Origin: an uncultured Ignavibacterium sp.
GTDB taxonomy: Bacteria; Bacteroidota; Ignavibacteria; Ignavibacteriales; Ignavibacteriaceae
Assembly: GCA_937942875.1 (NCBI GenBank)
Contig: CALEBT010000002.1
Coordinates: 1 to 44,822 of the forward strand
Length of the DNA stretch: 44,822 nt
Direction: 5' to 3'
The position numbers and the translations under genes are program-made. Each line of letters begins with the position of its first letter. Positions within the stretch are counted from its first letter, which is position 1. Shown here one piece after another: positions 25,921 to 34,399 of the stretch. Under the pieces are notes generated by a model, which made no database searches, had not been told where the DNA came from, and worked only from the letters and a program-made list of their open reading frames with translations.

Positions 25921-26763
25921 ATGAAATTTTTTTTAATGTTTTTTATATGCTTTTTAATTATTGAGATATCTGCACAGGATATTACCTGGAAGCGAACCTC
26001 AGAAAACACAACTTTAACGGAATTAAGATTGTTCCGATCAACTCAGGTTATAAATCTTCCTTCTGCCGAGACGTATGAAAAGGGTGACTTCGAGTATGAA
26101 ATTTCTCACAGATTTATACCGGCTATTGATGAAAAAGGAAAATTTTTCGGCTTAGATGGTCCAGCAAACATAAGATTTTCACTTAGTTATGCTCCAACAG
26201 ATAGAATGACTCTGACTCTTGGTAGAGGGAATATAGATGGTAATGTAGATTTAGCCATTAAATACAAACTCTTACAAATAAGAAATGATGTTCTGCCTTC
26301 ACAATTTTCTGTAAGGGTTGGGACTGCATTGAGCACAAATTTTCCATCACAGGAAAGAAAAATTTTCGATTCAGACAATTTCCAATTCTTCGCTCAGGGA
26401 ATATTTAATACTTTATATGAAAGAACTCTTGGACTTGGGGTAGTGCCGACTTATTTATACAATAGTAACATATATTCTGCGGAAAGATTTTATTCTTTTA
26501 CTTTCGGAAGTTACGCACAGATTTTCCTTTCTGATAAATGGAGTGTTATGCTTGAATGGAATCCAACAGTAACTGGCTATCGGAGTAAATTCAATCCTTT
26601 ATCACTGGGATTTGAACTCGATACTGGTGGAGGGCATTTCTTTAAATTTATTTTTTCAAATAGTGTAGATCTTAATACTTCGCATTTTATAAACGGTGCA
26701 TCAAAACAATTTTTCAAAACCAGTCCAAGTTTTGGATTTAACTTAACCAGAATACTTAAGTGA
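25921..26763 (+). CDS. DUF5777-like outer-membrane beta-barrel protein
   Basis: 280 residues with a signal peptide ending EISAQ. The remainder is beta-barrel-like: FRSTQVINLPSAETYEKGDFEYEISHRF near the N-terminus, SLSYAPTDRMTLTLGRGNIDGNVDLAIKYK, and a terminal GGGHFFKFIFSNSVDLNTSHFINGA...FGFNLTRILK. The FxSTxVINxPSxE start and the GGHxFxxxxTNS-like end match the DUF5777 barrel family, whose function is unknown. Last gene of the 24907-26763 operon. Possibly the outer-membrane partner of the haem lipoprotein and YceI; that is an inference. Confidence 0.72.
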   Translation: MKFFLMFFICFLIIEISAQDITWKRTSENTTLTELRLFRSTQVINLPSAETYEKGDFEYEISHRFIPAIDEKGKFFGLDGPANIRFSLSYAPTDRMTLTLGRGNIDGNVDLAIKYKLLQIRNDVLPSQFSVRVGTALSTNFPSQERKIFDSDNFQFFAQGIFNTLYERTLGLGVVPTYLYNSNIYSAERFYSFTFGSYAQIFLSDKWSVMLEWNPTVTGYRSKFNPLSLGFELDTGGGHFFKFIFSNSVDLNTSHFINGASKQFFKTSPSFGFNLTRILK

Positions 26764-26881
26764 CAATAAAATATTTGTTTTTAATGTTATAACATATTGT
26801 CTCAAACTACTATAAGTATTATTATTAAAAGTAATTATTCAAATCGAAATAATATTTCATCAATTAACACTTATAAAATTG

Positions 26882-27361
26882 TTAAGTCGAAAACTTTTTT
26901 ATTAGTGCTTCCTGAACAATCGGTGGCACAAAATTGCTTACATCTGCGTGCAGAGAAGCTAAATTTCTTATTACTGTTGAATTCAGGTAAGTGTACCTTT
27001 CGTGAGGCATAAGGAAAATTGTTGTAATATCACCTGCTAATTTCCTGTTCATCAGAGCCATTTGAAATTCAAATTCAAAATCACTTATCTGTCTTAAACC
27101 TCTTATTATACCAATTGCTCCAACTTGTTTTGCGTGGTCAACAGTAAGCCCGTCAAAATAATCTACAACTACTTTATCAAACTCCTTTAAACTTTCTCTT
27201 AACATTTCAACTCTTTCTTCAGAAGTAAACAGTGGCTTTTTAGATGGATTGACAGCAACTGTAACAACAACCTGATCAAATAGATTAACTGCACGACGCA
27301 CAATATCAATGTGTCCGTTTGTAACTGGGTCAAAAGTACCGGGGTAAATAACTTTTTTCAT
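26882..27361 (-). CDS. coaD: Phosphopantetheine adenylyltransferase
   Basis: 159 residues, the normal length. MKKVIYPGTFDPVTNGHIDIV carries the TxGH nucleotidyltransferase motif (TNGH here). VNPSKKPLFTSEERVEML, GLRQISDFEFEFQMALMNRKL and YTYLNSTVIRNLA (the ISSTxVR equivalent) complete the active site. It makes dephospho-CoA from 4'-phosphopantetheine and ATP. It is the last gene of the hrcA-grpE-dnaJ operon, 36 nt after rsmD; the rsmD-coaD order is widely conserved. Confidence 0.96.
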   Translation of the reverse strand: MKKVIYPGTFDPVTNGHIDIVRRAVNLFDQVVVTVAVNPSKKPLFTSEERVEMLRESLKEFDKVVVDYFDGLTVDHAKQVGAIGIIRGLRQISDFEFEFQMALMNRKLAGDITTIFLMPHERYTYLNSTVIRNLASLHADVSNFVPPIVQEALIKKFST

Positions 27362-27397
27362 AATTAAACTTCTCTAAAATTTTTAACAAAATAATAT

Positions 27398-27949
27398 TTA
27401 ATTACTGATCTCATATAGACAAGCATCACCGACAATCCGAAAAGGCTCAACGGAAAATTCTAAAATATCTTTTTCTTTTGTTTGAACTGACCTTTCGATT
27501 ATCATTATTCCATTTTCTGCAAGCAAATTATTCTTCTTAACATTTTTAACCACTTCATATATATCAAAATCAAAAAAAGGTGGATCTGCTAAAATTAAAT
27601 CGTATTTAAATAACGTTTCTTTTTTAGTAAAGATAACTGCTTCAGTTCGAAAGACTTTACTTTTTTTATCAATATCAAGACTTTTAAGGTTCTCAATCAA
27701 ATTTAGATAAATCTTGGAATTTTTTTCAACGAATGTAACTTCATCAGCACCTCTGCTTATACATTCAATACCGAGTGAACCGGAACCAGAATAAAGGTCA
27801 AGAACATTTATATCATCAAAAATAATTTTGTTGTTTAGAATATTAAAAAGAGTTTCCCGTACTCTATCAGTAGTGGGGCGGATAAACTTTGATTGAGGAA
27901 CGTTAATTAACCTTCCTTTTAAGTATCCGGAAATAATTCTCATCCTCAT
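27398..27949 (-). CDS. rsmD: 16S rRNA (guanine-966 N2) methyltransferase
   Basis: 183 residues, typical of RsmD. RIISGYLKGR at the N-terminus, IRPTTDRVRETLFNIL, the SAM-binding LDLYSGSGSLGIECISRGA and the catalytic LILADPPFF (D/N-PP-F/Y) are all present. It methylates G966 (E. coli numbering) of 16S rRNA. Two starts are possible, the ATG at 27949 or the one at 27943 giving MRIISG; I cannot decide between them. It begins 7 nt after the PilM-like gene. Confidence 0.93.
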   Translation of the reverse strand: MRMRIISGYLKGRLINVPQSKFIRPTTDRVRETLFNILNNKIIFDDINVLDLYSGSGSLGIECISRGADEVTFVEKNSKIYLNLIENLKSLDIDKKSKVFRTEAVIFTKKETLFKYDLILADPPFFDFDIYEVVKNVKKNNLLAENGIMIIERSVQTKEKDILEFSVEPFRIVGDACLYEISN

Positions 27950-27956
27950 AAAAAGT

Positions 27957-28877
27957 TTAATTTAATCGTAAAGCAATTCCGATGGCAGAGGAAAAAGAAT
28001 TATATTTTTTTAAGAAAAACTTGTTTTCAAAAAGTTCAGGGCGGGTTTTTAGTTTTTCAAATGGATTGAATTGAATAAAATCTATGTTTAAAGATTTCCT
28101 TAGCAGCGATACAAGATTAGGAGAGATTTCATCACCTGAAATAAAACTTGCACCCAATGAATCAACATTAATTTTAGAAAATATTTCCTGATTGAATTCT
28201 GAATTTAACAGTTCAGGTAAATCACCAATTCTGCTGTAATAAAAAGATTTCATACGCAGGATTTTCTGATTAACTGAAAAAATATAAGACATATTTTTTT
28301 TCTGAATAAAAATACTCAGATAATAACCTTTGCATAATATTGAATTGCTGCTATTTAATGCAAGAATAGAAGCGGTATGAGCATTGTCTATAAAAAGAAG
28401 TTTCAAAGCATTACTTTTTGCAAAGCTGTCAATCAATTCAATAAATTTTTTTTCTATTCCAAAAACAATTGCAGAGTGACTCTTTGTGAGTGGGTTAGGT
28501 TCAACTTCGTAAAATTTAATATTAAGGTTATCCGTATAAGGGAAAAGTACAGAATACTGAAGACGAAAATCTTCAGTAGCTTCGTGAGAGCTTAATCTTT
28601 CATCCAGAGGGAGTTGAACTATTGAAAATAATTCAAGTGGCAGACAAAAAGAAACAAACTTTGGATTTAGATTAGTATTTAACTGTAATTCCTCATAGGC
28701 GCTCTGAATCAGAGCACCTATTTTAGAAATTTTATCATTTTCAAAATTTATTTCTTCATTCAGAAAAACTTCATCAACGTTTATTAACTCAACCTGATTA
28801 TCTGAAACCGCAACTTCAGCTACCTGCAATTTGGAAGAAGTTAAATTAAAACCAGCAAAGCTTTCTGAACTTGACAT
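27957..28877 (-). CDS. PilM-like actin-fold protein
   Basis: 306 residues. The N-terminus GFNLTSSKLQVAEV and the later FVSFCLPLELFSIVQLPLD, LQYSVLFPYTDNLNIKFYEVEP and a C-terminal LGASFISGDEIS...NPFEKL arrangement resemble the PilM/type IV pilus-type ATPase family (ribonuclease H/actin fold with a central Asn/His-rich dimer part). The conserved phosphate-loop sequences are degenerate, so the match is moderate. PilM recruits PilN to the type IV pilus machine at the inner membrane. Here PilN and PilO are absent from the window, but the neighbouring gene is a pseudopilin-like membrane protein and the next is ComEA-like. Part of the chaperone operon with 7-10 nt spacing. Confidence 0.55.
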   Translation of the reverse strand: MSSSESFAGFNLTSSKLQVAEVAVSDNQVELINVDEVFLNEEINFENDKISKIGALIQSAYEELQLNTNLNPKFVSFCLPLELFSIVQLPLDERLSSHEATEDFRLQYSVLFPYTDNLNIKFYEVEPNPLTKSHSAIVFGIEKKFIELIDSFAKSNALKLLFIDNAHTASILALNSSNSILCKGYYLSIFIQKKNMSYIFSVNQKILRMKSFYYSRIGDLPELLNSEFNQEIFSKINVDSLGASFISGDEISPNLVSLLRKSLNIDFIQFNPFEKLKTRPELFENKFFLKKYNSFSSAIGIALRLN

Positions 28878-28887
28878 CTAATTTACT

Positions 28888-29457
28888 TTATTCCCAGGAT
28901 GCAGTGTTCTTTAAAGCATCATTATCTAAACTACCAACAGTACCATTACCATCGGGATCTTCAATATAATATCTTGTTCCAATTAGTGTTTTAACCTCAA
29001 CTCTTAAAATTTTACCTCTTGGAGTAACAACAGTATCTCTTGTAACAGTAGTATCAATTTTTACAATAAATCTTTCACCGGTTCGGGGAGTTGTGAATAG
29101 ACTTTCAGGAGTAAATTCACCGTGTGATAATGCAACAAATGGATCAGAGGGTTTATTAGTCATCGGATCAATGCCTTTTCTGATGCTGTCAACAAATCTA
29201 TCATTTTTTATAAAGTATATTAGACTATCAAGATTATCTGTGAATCTACCATATTTTTTTTGATAAAGAATTTCAGCGTGCTTCAGGTTAGTCATTCGAA
29301 GTCTTGATTCTTTTTTAATATATTTTTCAGTTTCAATTATTTCCTGCGGATCGAGTATAGCAACTTTAATTAATACTCCTACAAGAATTACTATTACAGT
29401 GTAAAGTGCAACGTGCACATACCAAGGATCTTCATTTGAACGGTTTGATAATGACAT
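28888..29457 (-). CDS. Single-pass membrane protein, possibly pseudopilin-like
   Basis: 189 residues. A transmembrane segment (about 16-32, LYTVIVILVGVLIKVAI) is followed by a charged helix (ETEKYIKKESRLRMTNLKHAEILYQKKYGRF) and a C-terminal beta part ending YYIEDPDGNGTVGSLDNDALKNTASWE. The DPxGxGxxGSxDNDxxxxxxSW ending recalls GspG-type pseudopilins, but the N-terminal (G|FT.E) processing site of prepilins is missing. I therefore call it only pseudopilin-like. It lies between the PilM-like and ComEA-like genes with 10-12 nt spacers. Confidence 0.5.
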   Translation of the reverse strand: MSLSNRSNEDPWYVHVALYTVIVILVGVLIKVAILDPQEIIETEKYIKKESRLRMTNLKHAEILYQKKYGRFTDNLDSLIYFIKNDRFVDSIRKGIDPMTNKPSDPFVALSHGEFTPESLFTTPRTGERFIVKIDTTVTRDTVVTPRGKILRVEVKTLIGTRYYIEDPDGNGTVGSLDNDALKNTASWE

Positions 29458-29469
29458 TTTACCTCCGGA

Positions 29470-29964
29470 CTATTTTATATAAATGTATTTAATAATTTTT
29501 TCAAATTTTTTGTCACCAATACCTTTTACTTTTTTCAGCTCTTCAAGTTTCCGAAACTTTCCAATTTTTTCTCTCATAGCTATAATAGCCTCAGCAGTTT
29601 TTTCACCAATTCCAGGCAAATTCATCAATTCAGATTTAGTGGCACGGTTTAAGTCAATACTTTTTTCAGCCGGTAAAATCTTGTTGGAAATATTCTTGAA
29701 TTTTGCTGTGTTAAAATCTAAAACTTCTCGTTTAGAAACAACATTTGAATTTGAAATTTCTGTAATTTCTTCTTTATTTTCATCATTTGAGTCGAAAAAA
29801 ATACTGTCCTGATAGGAATAATCAAATTCAAGTAATTTACTTTTTGCTGAAATATTAAATAACTGATTAAGAGCTAATCCAAATATAAAAGAAAAAAACA
29901 CAAACAAAATCAGTCTAAATTCAATAGGGGATAAACCGAGTTTCTGATTAATATTCAGCTTCAT
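29470..29964 (-). CDS. comEA: ComEA-like helix-hairpin-helix DNA-binding protein
   Basis: 164 residues. An N-terminal membrane segment (about 17-35) and a linker precede two helix-hairpin-helix repeats, LNRATKSELMNLPGIGEKTAEAII and FRKLEELKKVKGIGDKKFEKI, the latter at the C-terminus. ComEA proteins bind incoming double-stranded DNA outside the inner membrane during competence. The protein shows the same layout, with the DNA-binding part outside. It begins 9 nt after dnaJ, so it is co-transcribed with the chaperones. The symbol is by domain resemblance. Confidence 0.75.
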   Translation of the reverse strand: MKLNINQKLGLSPIEFRLILFVFFSFIFGLALNQLFNISAKSKLLEFDYSYQDSIFFDSNDENKEEITEISNSNVVSKREVLDFNTAKFKNISNKILPAEKSIDLNRATKSELMNLPGIGEKTAEAIIAMREKIGKFRKLEELKKVKGIGDKKFEKIIKYIYIK

Positions 29965-29973
29965 ATTTTATTT

Positions 29974-31125
29974 TCAGAGACCGAATTTCTTAAAAAAACC
30001 TTTATTTTCTGAAATTCTGGATTTAAAGCTTGGCATTTCTGCTAATTCTTTAATAAGTTCTTTTTCTTTAGCTGATAATTTTTTGGGAATTTCTACAATG
30101 ACTTTGATTATTTGATCACCAAATCCGGGCTGATTTAAATGCTTGATTCCCTTATTTGTCATCTTAAGTAATTTACCTGAAGGAGTTCCCGGTTCGATAA
30201 TAACCATAGCTTTGCCATTAAGAGTAGGAACCTCCAGCTCTGTTCCTAAAATAGCTTCAGGAATTGATAAATGAAGTTCGTAAATGATATTATCTTCTTC
30301 TCTTACGAAATACTGATGTTCGATTTCCTTAAAGACAACGACCAAATCACCATTTTCTCCACCACGTTTTCCTGCATTACCTTGATTTCGCATTGTCATA
30401 TAACTTCCGTCGTGAACACCGGCAGGTACTTCAATTTTTACAGTTGATTCATCCAAAACTCTTCCTTCACCTTGACATTTCTTACAAGCTATGTCAACCA
30501 CTTCACCCTCGCCGTTACAGCTTGAGCAAGGAGTAATATTAACAAACTGACCAAAAATTGAACGGCTTACTTGTCTGATTTCTCCAGAGCCTTTACAAAC
30601 TGAGCATACTTTTTTCGAAGTTCCTTTCTCAGCACCTGTTCCATTACAATCTGGACAAGTAACATATCTTTTTAACTTAATTTTTTTCTCCGTTCCTGAA
30701 GCAATTTCTTCAAGAGTAAGATTCAAAACTACTCTTAGATCAGAACCCGGAGTACCAGTAGATCTTCTTCTACCCGTTCTACCTCTTGAGGATGATGTTC
30801 CGAAAAATTCATCGAAAATAGAACCTCCGCCAAAAATATCTGAAAAGTGAGAGAAGATATCGTTTATATCTGTAAATCCACCACCTGAAAAACCTCCAGC
30901 TCTTAAACCATCGTGGCCAAATCTGTCATATTTAGCTCGTTTATCATCATCACTAAGAACTTCATAAGCTTCAGCCGCTTCTTTAAATTTTTCTTCAGCA
31001 TCTTTATCACCTGGATTTCTATCCGGGTGATATTGCATAGCAAGTTTTCTGTAGGCTTTCTTTAGGTCTTCCTTCGTAGCATTTCTGGATACACCTAATA
31101 CTTCGTAATAATCTCTTTTTGTCAT
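29974..31125 (-). CDS. dnaJ: Chaperone DnaJ
   Basis: 383 residues. The J domain (1-70) contains [16 protein letters not shown] Gly/Phe-rich region (about 75-125) follows, then four CXXCXGXG zinc repeats ([32 protein letters not shown]) and the C-terminal substrate-binding domain. It is a full-length type I DnaJ that activates DnaK. DnaK is not in the window. Downstream of grpE by 18 nt. Confidence 0.98.
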   Translation of the reverse strand: MTKRDYYEVLGVSRNATKEDLKKAYRKLAMQYHPDRNPGDKDAEEKFKEAAEAYEVLSDDDKRAKYDRFGHDGLRAGGFSGGGFTDINDIFSHFSDIFGGGSIFDEFFGTSSSRGRTGRRRSTGTPGSDLRVVLNLTLEEIASGTEKKIKLKRYVTCPDCNGTGAEKGTSKKVCSVCKGSGEIRQVSRSIFGQFVNITPCSSCNGEGEVVDIACKKCQGEGRVLDESTVKIEVPAGVHDGSYMTMRNQGNAGKRGGENGDLVVVFKEIEHQYFVREEDNIIYELHLSIPEAILGTELEVPTLNGKAMVIIEPGTPSGKLLKMTNKGIKHLNQPGFGDQIIKVIVEIPKKLSAKEKELIKELAEMPSFKSRISENKGFFKKFGL

Positions 31126-31143
31126 ATAATGTGGCTGGTTAAA

Positions 31144-31692
31144 TTAATTATCTGAACTGACGATTACTTTGGCGAAACGAATCACTTTGTCTTTCAACAT
31201 ATAACCTTTTTCCAATTCATCTAAAACTGTATGCGGTGGTACACTTACGTCTTCCTTTTGCATTACTGCTTCGTGGAAATGTACATCGAAAGGTTTACCG
31301 ATAGATTCTATTTTTGTAACGCCTTGTTCTTCGAGAAATTTCATCAATTTATTGTAAATCAACTCAATTCCTTTTTTGATGTTATCAATATCCTGAGCGT
31401 CATCTATGTGCTGCAATGACCTTTCAAAATCATCTACAACAGGAAGAATTTTTTTAATAAATGACTCTGCAGCATAAGTTACTAAAGCAATCTGGTCATT
31501 CTCGACACGTTTTTTATAGTTTTCAAACTCTGCAGCTTTTCTTAAAAATTTATCTTTCCAGGCATCTCTTTCTCTTTCAAGTTCTTCAATTTTCTGCTTA
31601 TCAGCATTACTTTCTTCTAATTCCGGTTCCTGTTCCGGAGTTTCATTTGAATTTTCATTTGTATTCATTTCATCTTTAATTTCTTCATTCAT
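31144..31692 (-). CDS. grpE: Nucleotide exchange factor GrpE
   Basis: 182 residues. An acidic, disordered N-terminus (about 1-35) is followed by a long coiled coil (KQKIEELERERDAWKDKFLRKAAEFENYKKRVEND), then the four-helix part with VVDDFERSLQ and the beta domain FDVHFHEAVMQ...VLDELEKGYMLKDKVIRFAKVIVS. It releases ADP from DnaK. Between hrcA (9 nt) and dnaJ (18 nt). Confidence 0.97.
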   Translation of the reverse strand: MNEEIKDEMNTNENSNETPEQEPELEESNADKQKIEELERERDAWKDKFLRKAAEFENYKKRVENDQIALVTYAAESFIKKILPVVDDFERSLQHIDDAQDIDNIKKGIELIYNKLMKFLEEQGVTKIESIGKPFDVHFHEAVMQKEDVSVPPHTVLDELEKGYMLKDKVIRFAKVIVSSDN

Positions 31693-31701
31693 AAAACCTC
31701 C

Positions 31702-32751
31702 TTATCTGTTTTGACCACCTAAAAAATTTGATAAAGTTTCTGAAATGTATCCTACAATTGAAATTATTTTTGAGTATTCCATTCTTTTAGGACCAATAAT
31801 TCCAAGAATACCTTTAATTTCACCAATATTATATTCTTTAGTGATTAGACTATATTCATAAAATTTTTCGTGCAGATTTTCTTTACCAATTTTAACTACC
31901 ACCGAATCCCTTTTATCCTCCATATTTTTTTCAAGAATATGAATAATAATATCTTTATCTTCTATCAGTTCAATTACGCTTTCAAATTTTTCAGGATTTT
32001 CGAATTCAGGTTGATGTAAAATGTTTTTCGCTCCTGTCAGGACAATTTTATCGTCTTTTATAGTATCAGCAAATACTTTATTAGCAGATTCCAAAAATAA
32101 TCGGATAATTGGTTTTTCCTCTTTTTCAATATCTTTAAATCTTTCTGAAAAAGTATTTTTAATTTGTTTGAAAGTTAACCCACACAATTTCTCATTTAAT
32201 TTTGATTCAACAGATTCCAGAACCGAATTATCAACCTCAGATTGCATTTCCAGAGTTACTGTTCTTACTAAACCTGATGTTACACTAATTACAACAAGCA
32301 GTCTGGTTGAGGAAATTTCAATCAATTGAATTTTATTGAGGACAGCATCATCCAAAGCCGGATAAGATACGCAGGCAATCTGATGAGTAACCTGACTTAA
32401 AATAGCTGAGGCGACTTTAATCAGAGCTTCAGGATCACTTTGAAGTGAATTTAATTTTTCGTCAATTAATTTTTTCTCGCTGGGATTAACATTCTCTTTA
32501 GGCATTAAAGCATCAACATAATATCTATATCCTTTATCAGTTGGAATTCTCCCGGCTGAAGTATGAGGATGATTTATATAACCTGACTCTTCCAAATCAG
32601 CCATTACATTTCTGATAGTAGCAGGTGAAAATCCGATCTCATATTTCTTGGAAATAAAACGTGAACCCACTGGTGCAGCAGTCAAAATAAACTGCTGGAC
32701 AATAGATTTTAAAATCAGTTTTTCTCTTTCGTTTAACTCTTCGTGAATCAT
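31702..32751 (-). CDS. hrcA: Heat-inducible transcription repressor HrcA
   Basis: 349 residues, the usual length. An N-terminal winged helix (EREKLILKSIVQQFILTAAPVGSRFISKKYEIGFSPATIRNVMADLEESGYINHPHTSAGRIPTDKGYRYYV) is followed by the GAF-like core and the C-terminal GIIGPKRMEYSKIISIVGYISETLS. HrcA represses chaperone operons by binding CIRCE. It is the first gene of the eight-gene minus-strand operon. No recognisable CIRCE repeat (TTAGCACTC-N9-GAGTGCTAA) lies in the 150 nt upstream. Confidence 0.97.
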   Translation of the reverse strand: MIHEELNEREKLILKSIVQQFILTAAPVGSRFISKKYEIGFSPATIRNVMADLEESGYINHPHTSAGRIPTDKGYRYYVDALMPKENVNPSEKKLIDEKLNSLQSDPEALIKVASAILSQVTHQIACVSYPALDDAVLNKIQLIEISSTRLLVVISVTSGLVRTVTLEMQSEVDNSVLESVESKLNEKLCGLTFKQIKNTFSERFKDIEKEEKPIIRLFLESANKVFADTIKDDKIVLTGAKNILHQPEFENPEKFESVIELIEDKDIIIHILEKNMEDKRDSVVVKIGKENLHEKFYEYSLITKEYNIGEIKGILGIIGPKRMEYSKIISIVGYISETLSNFLGGQNR

Positions 32752-32762
32752 AATTAATTTTA

Positions 32763-32779
32763 ATTTGCTCGCAAATATA
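32763..32779 (-). promoter_or_regulatory. Promoter -7 element of the hrcA operon with overlapping palindrome
   Basis: Minus-strand TATATTTG (complement of 32772-32779) matches the TAnnTTTG -7 element, 21-28 nt before the hrcA start. It overlaps a short palindrome ATTTGC-TC-GCAAAT (32763-32776), which could be an operator; the link is speculative. Confidence 0.5.
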
Positions 32780-33375
32780 TCATTTAAGACCCAATTTTTT
32801 AAGGATATTTATAATTGACAACCTTTGAAAAATTATTTGACGCTAACTAAAAAGTTAAACACTTGCTGAAAAATTTAGGTATAAATATTAAATGCAAAAA
32901 TGAATAATACTGATTTTTTCACCTCTGCTGAGCGTGAAAAACTCAAAAAACATTTAAGAACAAAAAGCAAACTTGTCTTGGAGTATTAAAATCAAATACT
33001 GATATAGCCAGACTACTAAAACAATAAAGTAAATGATATCAATAGCAGATGAGAATAACTAAACAACTGACAAAAAAATAGATTTACTGGTCTTAATTAA
33101 GTGCTGCTCTCTAAAAACTTTTTATAACCTTTCTTACTCGAAATTAGAGGAAGAAATGACTTATTATTTCAGTTTACAAATATTTCTTGATTCTAATGGT
33201 TTAGATATAATTATATATCAAAAAACGAAAAATACGGTTTAAATCAAACTGAAAGTTCAGATAAATTTCTTAAAAAATTTATTAAATAAGTTCTCGATTG
33301 AATATTCTGATTTTTCAGAAATCGCAGATAGTAAATATTATTTCTACAAATATTTAATCATACCTCCGTAAATAT
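32780..33375. other. Decayed intergenic stretch with broken reading frames
   Basis: No intact gene. On the plus strand an ATG at 32900 opens a 29-codon frame (MNNTDFFTSAEREKLKKHL...) ending at TAA 32987-32989. Another frame open from about 33063 to TAA 33240-33242 reads NLSYSKLEEEMTYYF and nearby FLDSNG. These scraps look like a decayed helix-turn-helix transposase (IS630-like sequences have similar phrases), but the match is too weak to name. The stretch is very AT-rich. Confidence 0.35.
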
Positions 33376-33383
33376 TATTTTTG
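33376..33383 (+). promoter_or_regulatory. TAnnTTTG -7 element just before purM
   Basis: TATTTTTG at 33376-33383 is only 8 nt before the ATG at 33392. Transcription would start at about 33390, which favours the TTG start at 33404 or a leaderless message. Confidence 0.5.
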
Positions 33384-33403
33384 AATAAAAAATGGAGAAT
33401 ATT

Positions 33404-34399
33404 TTGTCTGAGACTTATAAATCAGCTGGAGTAGATATTAAAGCAGGTGATAAAACTGTTCAAAAAATAAAAAACTATGCGAAAGCTACTTTCAATAAAA
33501 ATGTTCTTTCTGAAATCGGATTATTCGGCGGTTTCTATGAATTAGATCTTGCTCAACATAAGAAACCTGTTTTAGTATCAAGTGTAGATGGCGTCGGGAC
33601 AAAATTAAAAGTTGCTATTGAAATGAATATCCACGATACAATTGGTCAGGACCTTGTTAATCATTGTGTTAATGATATAGCTGTATGCGGAGCAGAACCA
33701 TTGTTCTTTCTGGATTATTACGCAACGGGGAAGTTAGATCCATTTGTAGCTTCAGAAGTAATTAAAGGATTTTCGATTGCTTGCAAAGAAAATAACTGTG
33801 CTCTTATTGGTGGTGAAACTGCTGAGATGCCCGGTTTATATAGTCAAAATGATTATGATATTTCCGGAACCATAGTCGGGATCGTTGAAAAAGATAAGAT
33901 TATCAATGGTTCGAAAATCAAAAAGAAAGATTTGATAATTGGTATTACTTCTAACGGTTTGCATACTAACGGGTATTCTCTTGCAAGGAAAGTTCTTTTG
34001 AATAAGTATGAACTGACTCAGTATATCCCTGAAATTAACAATCATTTAGGTAAAGAATTATTAAAAATTCATAAATCTTATTTGCATTTGATTTCTAAGT
34101 TAAAAGATATAGTTGAAATCAAAGGCTTGGCTCATATAACAGGAGGAGGAATTGTTGGTAATATCTCGAGAATTATTCCTGAAGGACTTGATATAAAAAT
34201 TCACTGGGGCAATTGGAGTCTTCCACCAATATTTCAGTTAATAAAAGAGACCGGTGGAATAAAAATATCTGAAATGAGAAAAGTTTTTAATCTTGGAATC
34301 GGTTTGGCAATAATTATTTCTCCAAAGGAAGAAAGAAAACTTTTTGATGCTTGTCATTTACTTTCTGAACACGCTTTATTGATAGGAGAAGTAATTTAA
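33404..34399 (+). CDS. purM: Phosphoribosylformylglycinamidine cyclo-ligase
   Basis: 331 residues from the TTG at 33404 (335 from the ATG at 33392). The TTG start has GGAG (33394-33397) 6 nt upstream and gives MSETYKSAGVDIKAGD, close to the usual PurM N-terminus. Motifs: SSVDGVGTKLKVA, DLVNHCVNDIAVCGAEPLFFLDYYATGKL, LIGGETAEMPGLY, SNGLHTNGYSLARK and HITGGGIVGNISRI. It forms the aminoimidazole ring (AIR) in purine synthesis using ATP. The stop overlaps the next gene's start (TAATG), so the TatD-radical SAM gene is translationally coupled. No other purine gene is adjacent. Confidence 0.95.
   Translation: MSETYKSAGVDIKAGDKTVQKIKNYAKATFNKNVLSEIGLFGGFYELDLAQHKKPVLVSSVDGVGTKLKVAIEMNIHDTIGQDLVNHCVNDIAVCGAEPLFFLDYYATGKLDPFVASEVIKGFSIACKENNCALIGGETAEMPGLYSQNDYDISGTIVGIVEKDKIINGSKIKKKDLIIGITSNGLHTNGYSLARKVLLNKYELTQYIPEINNHLGKELLKIHKSYLHLISKLKDIVEIKGLAHITGGGIVGNISRIIPEGLDIKIHWGNWSLPPIFQLIKETGGIKISEMRKVFNLGIGLAIIISPKEERKLFDACHLLSEHALLIGEVI

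Noticed and set aside
26784-26795. 12-bp palindrome ATGTTATAACAT after the DUF5777 gene
   Set aside because: Short and AT-rich with no T-run; could occur by chance, so not called a terminator.
32815-32880. CIRCE-like element upstream of hrcA (GACGCTAACT...GTTAAACACTT)
   Set aside because: The half-site-like parts are in the wrong relative order and match the CIRCE arms only in five or six positions each.
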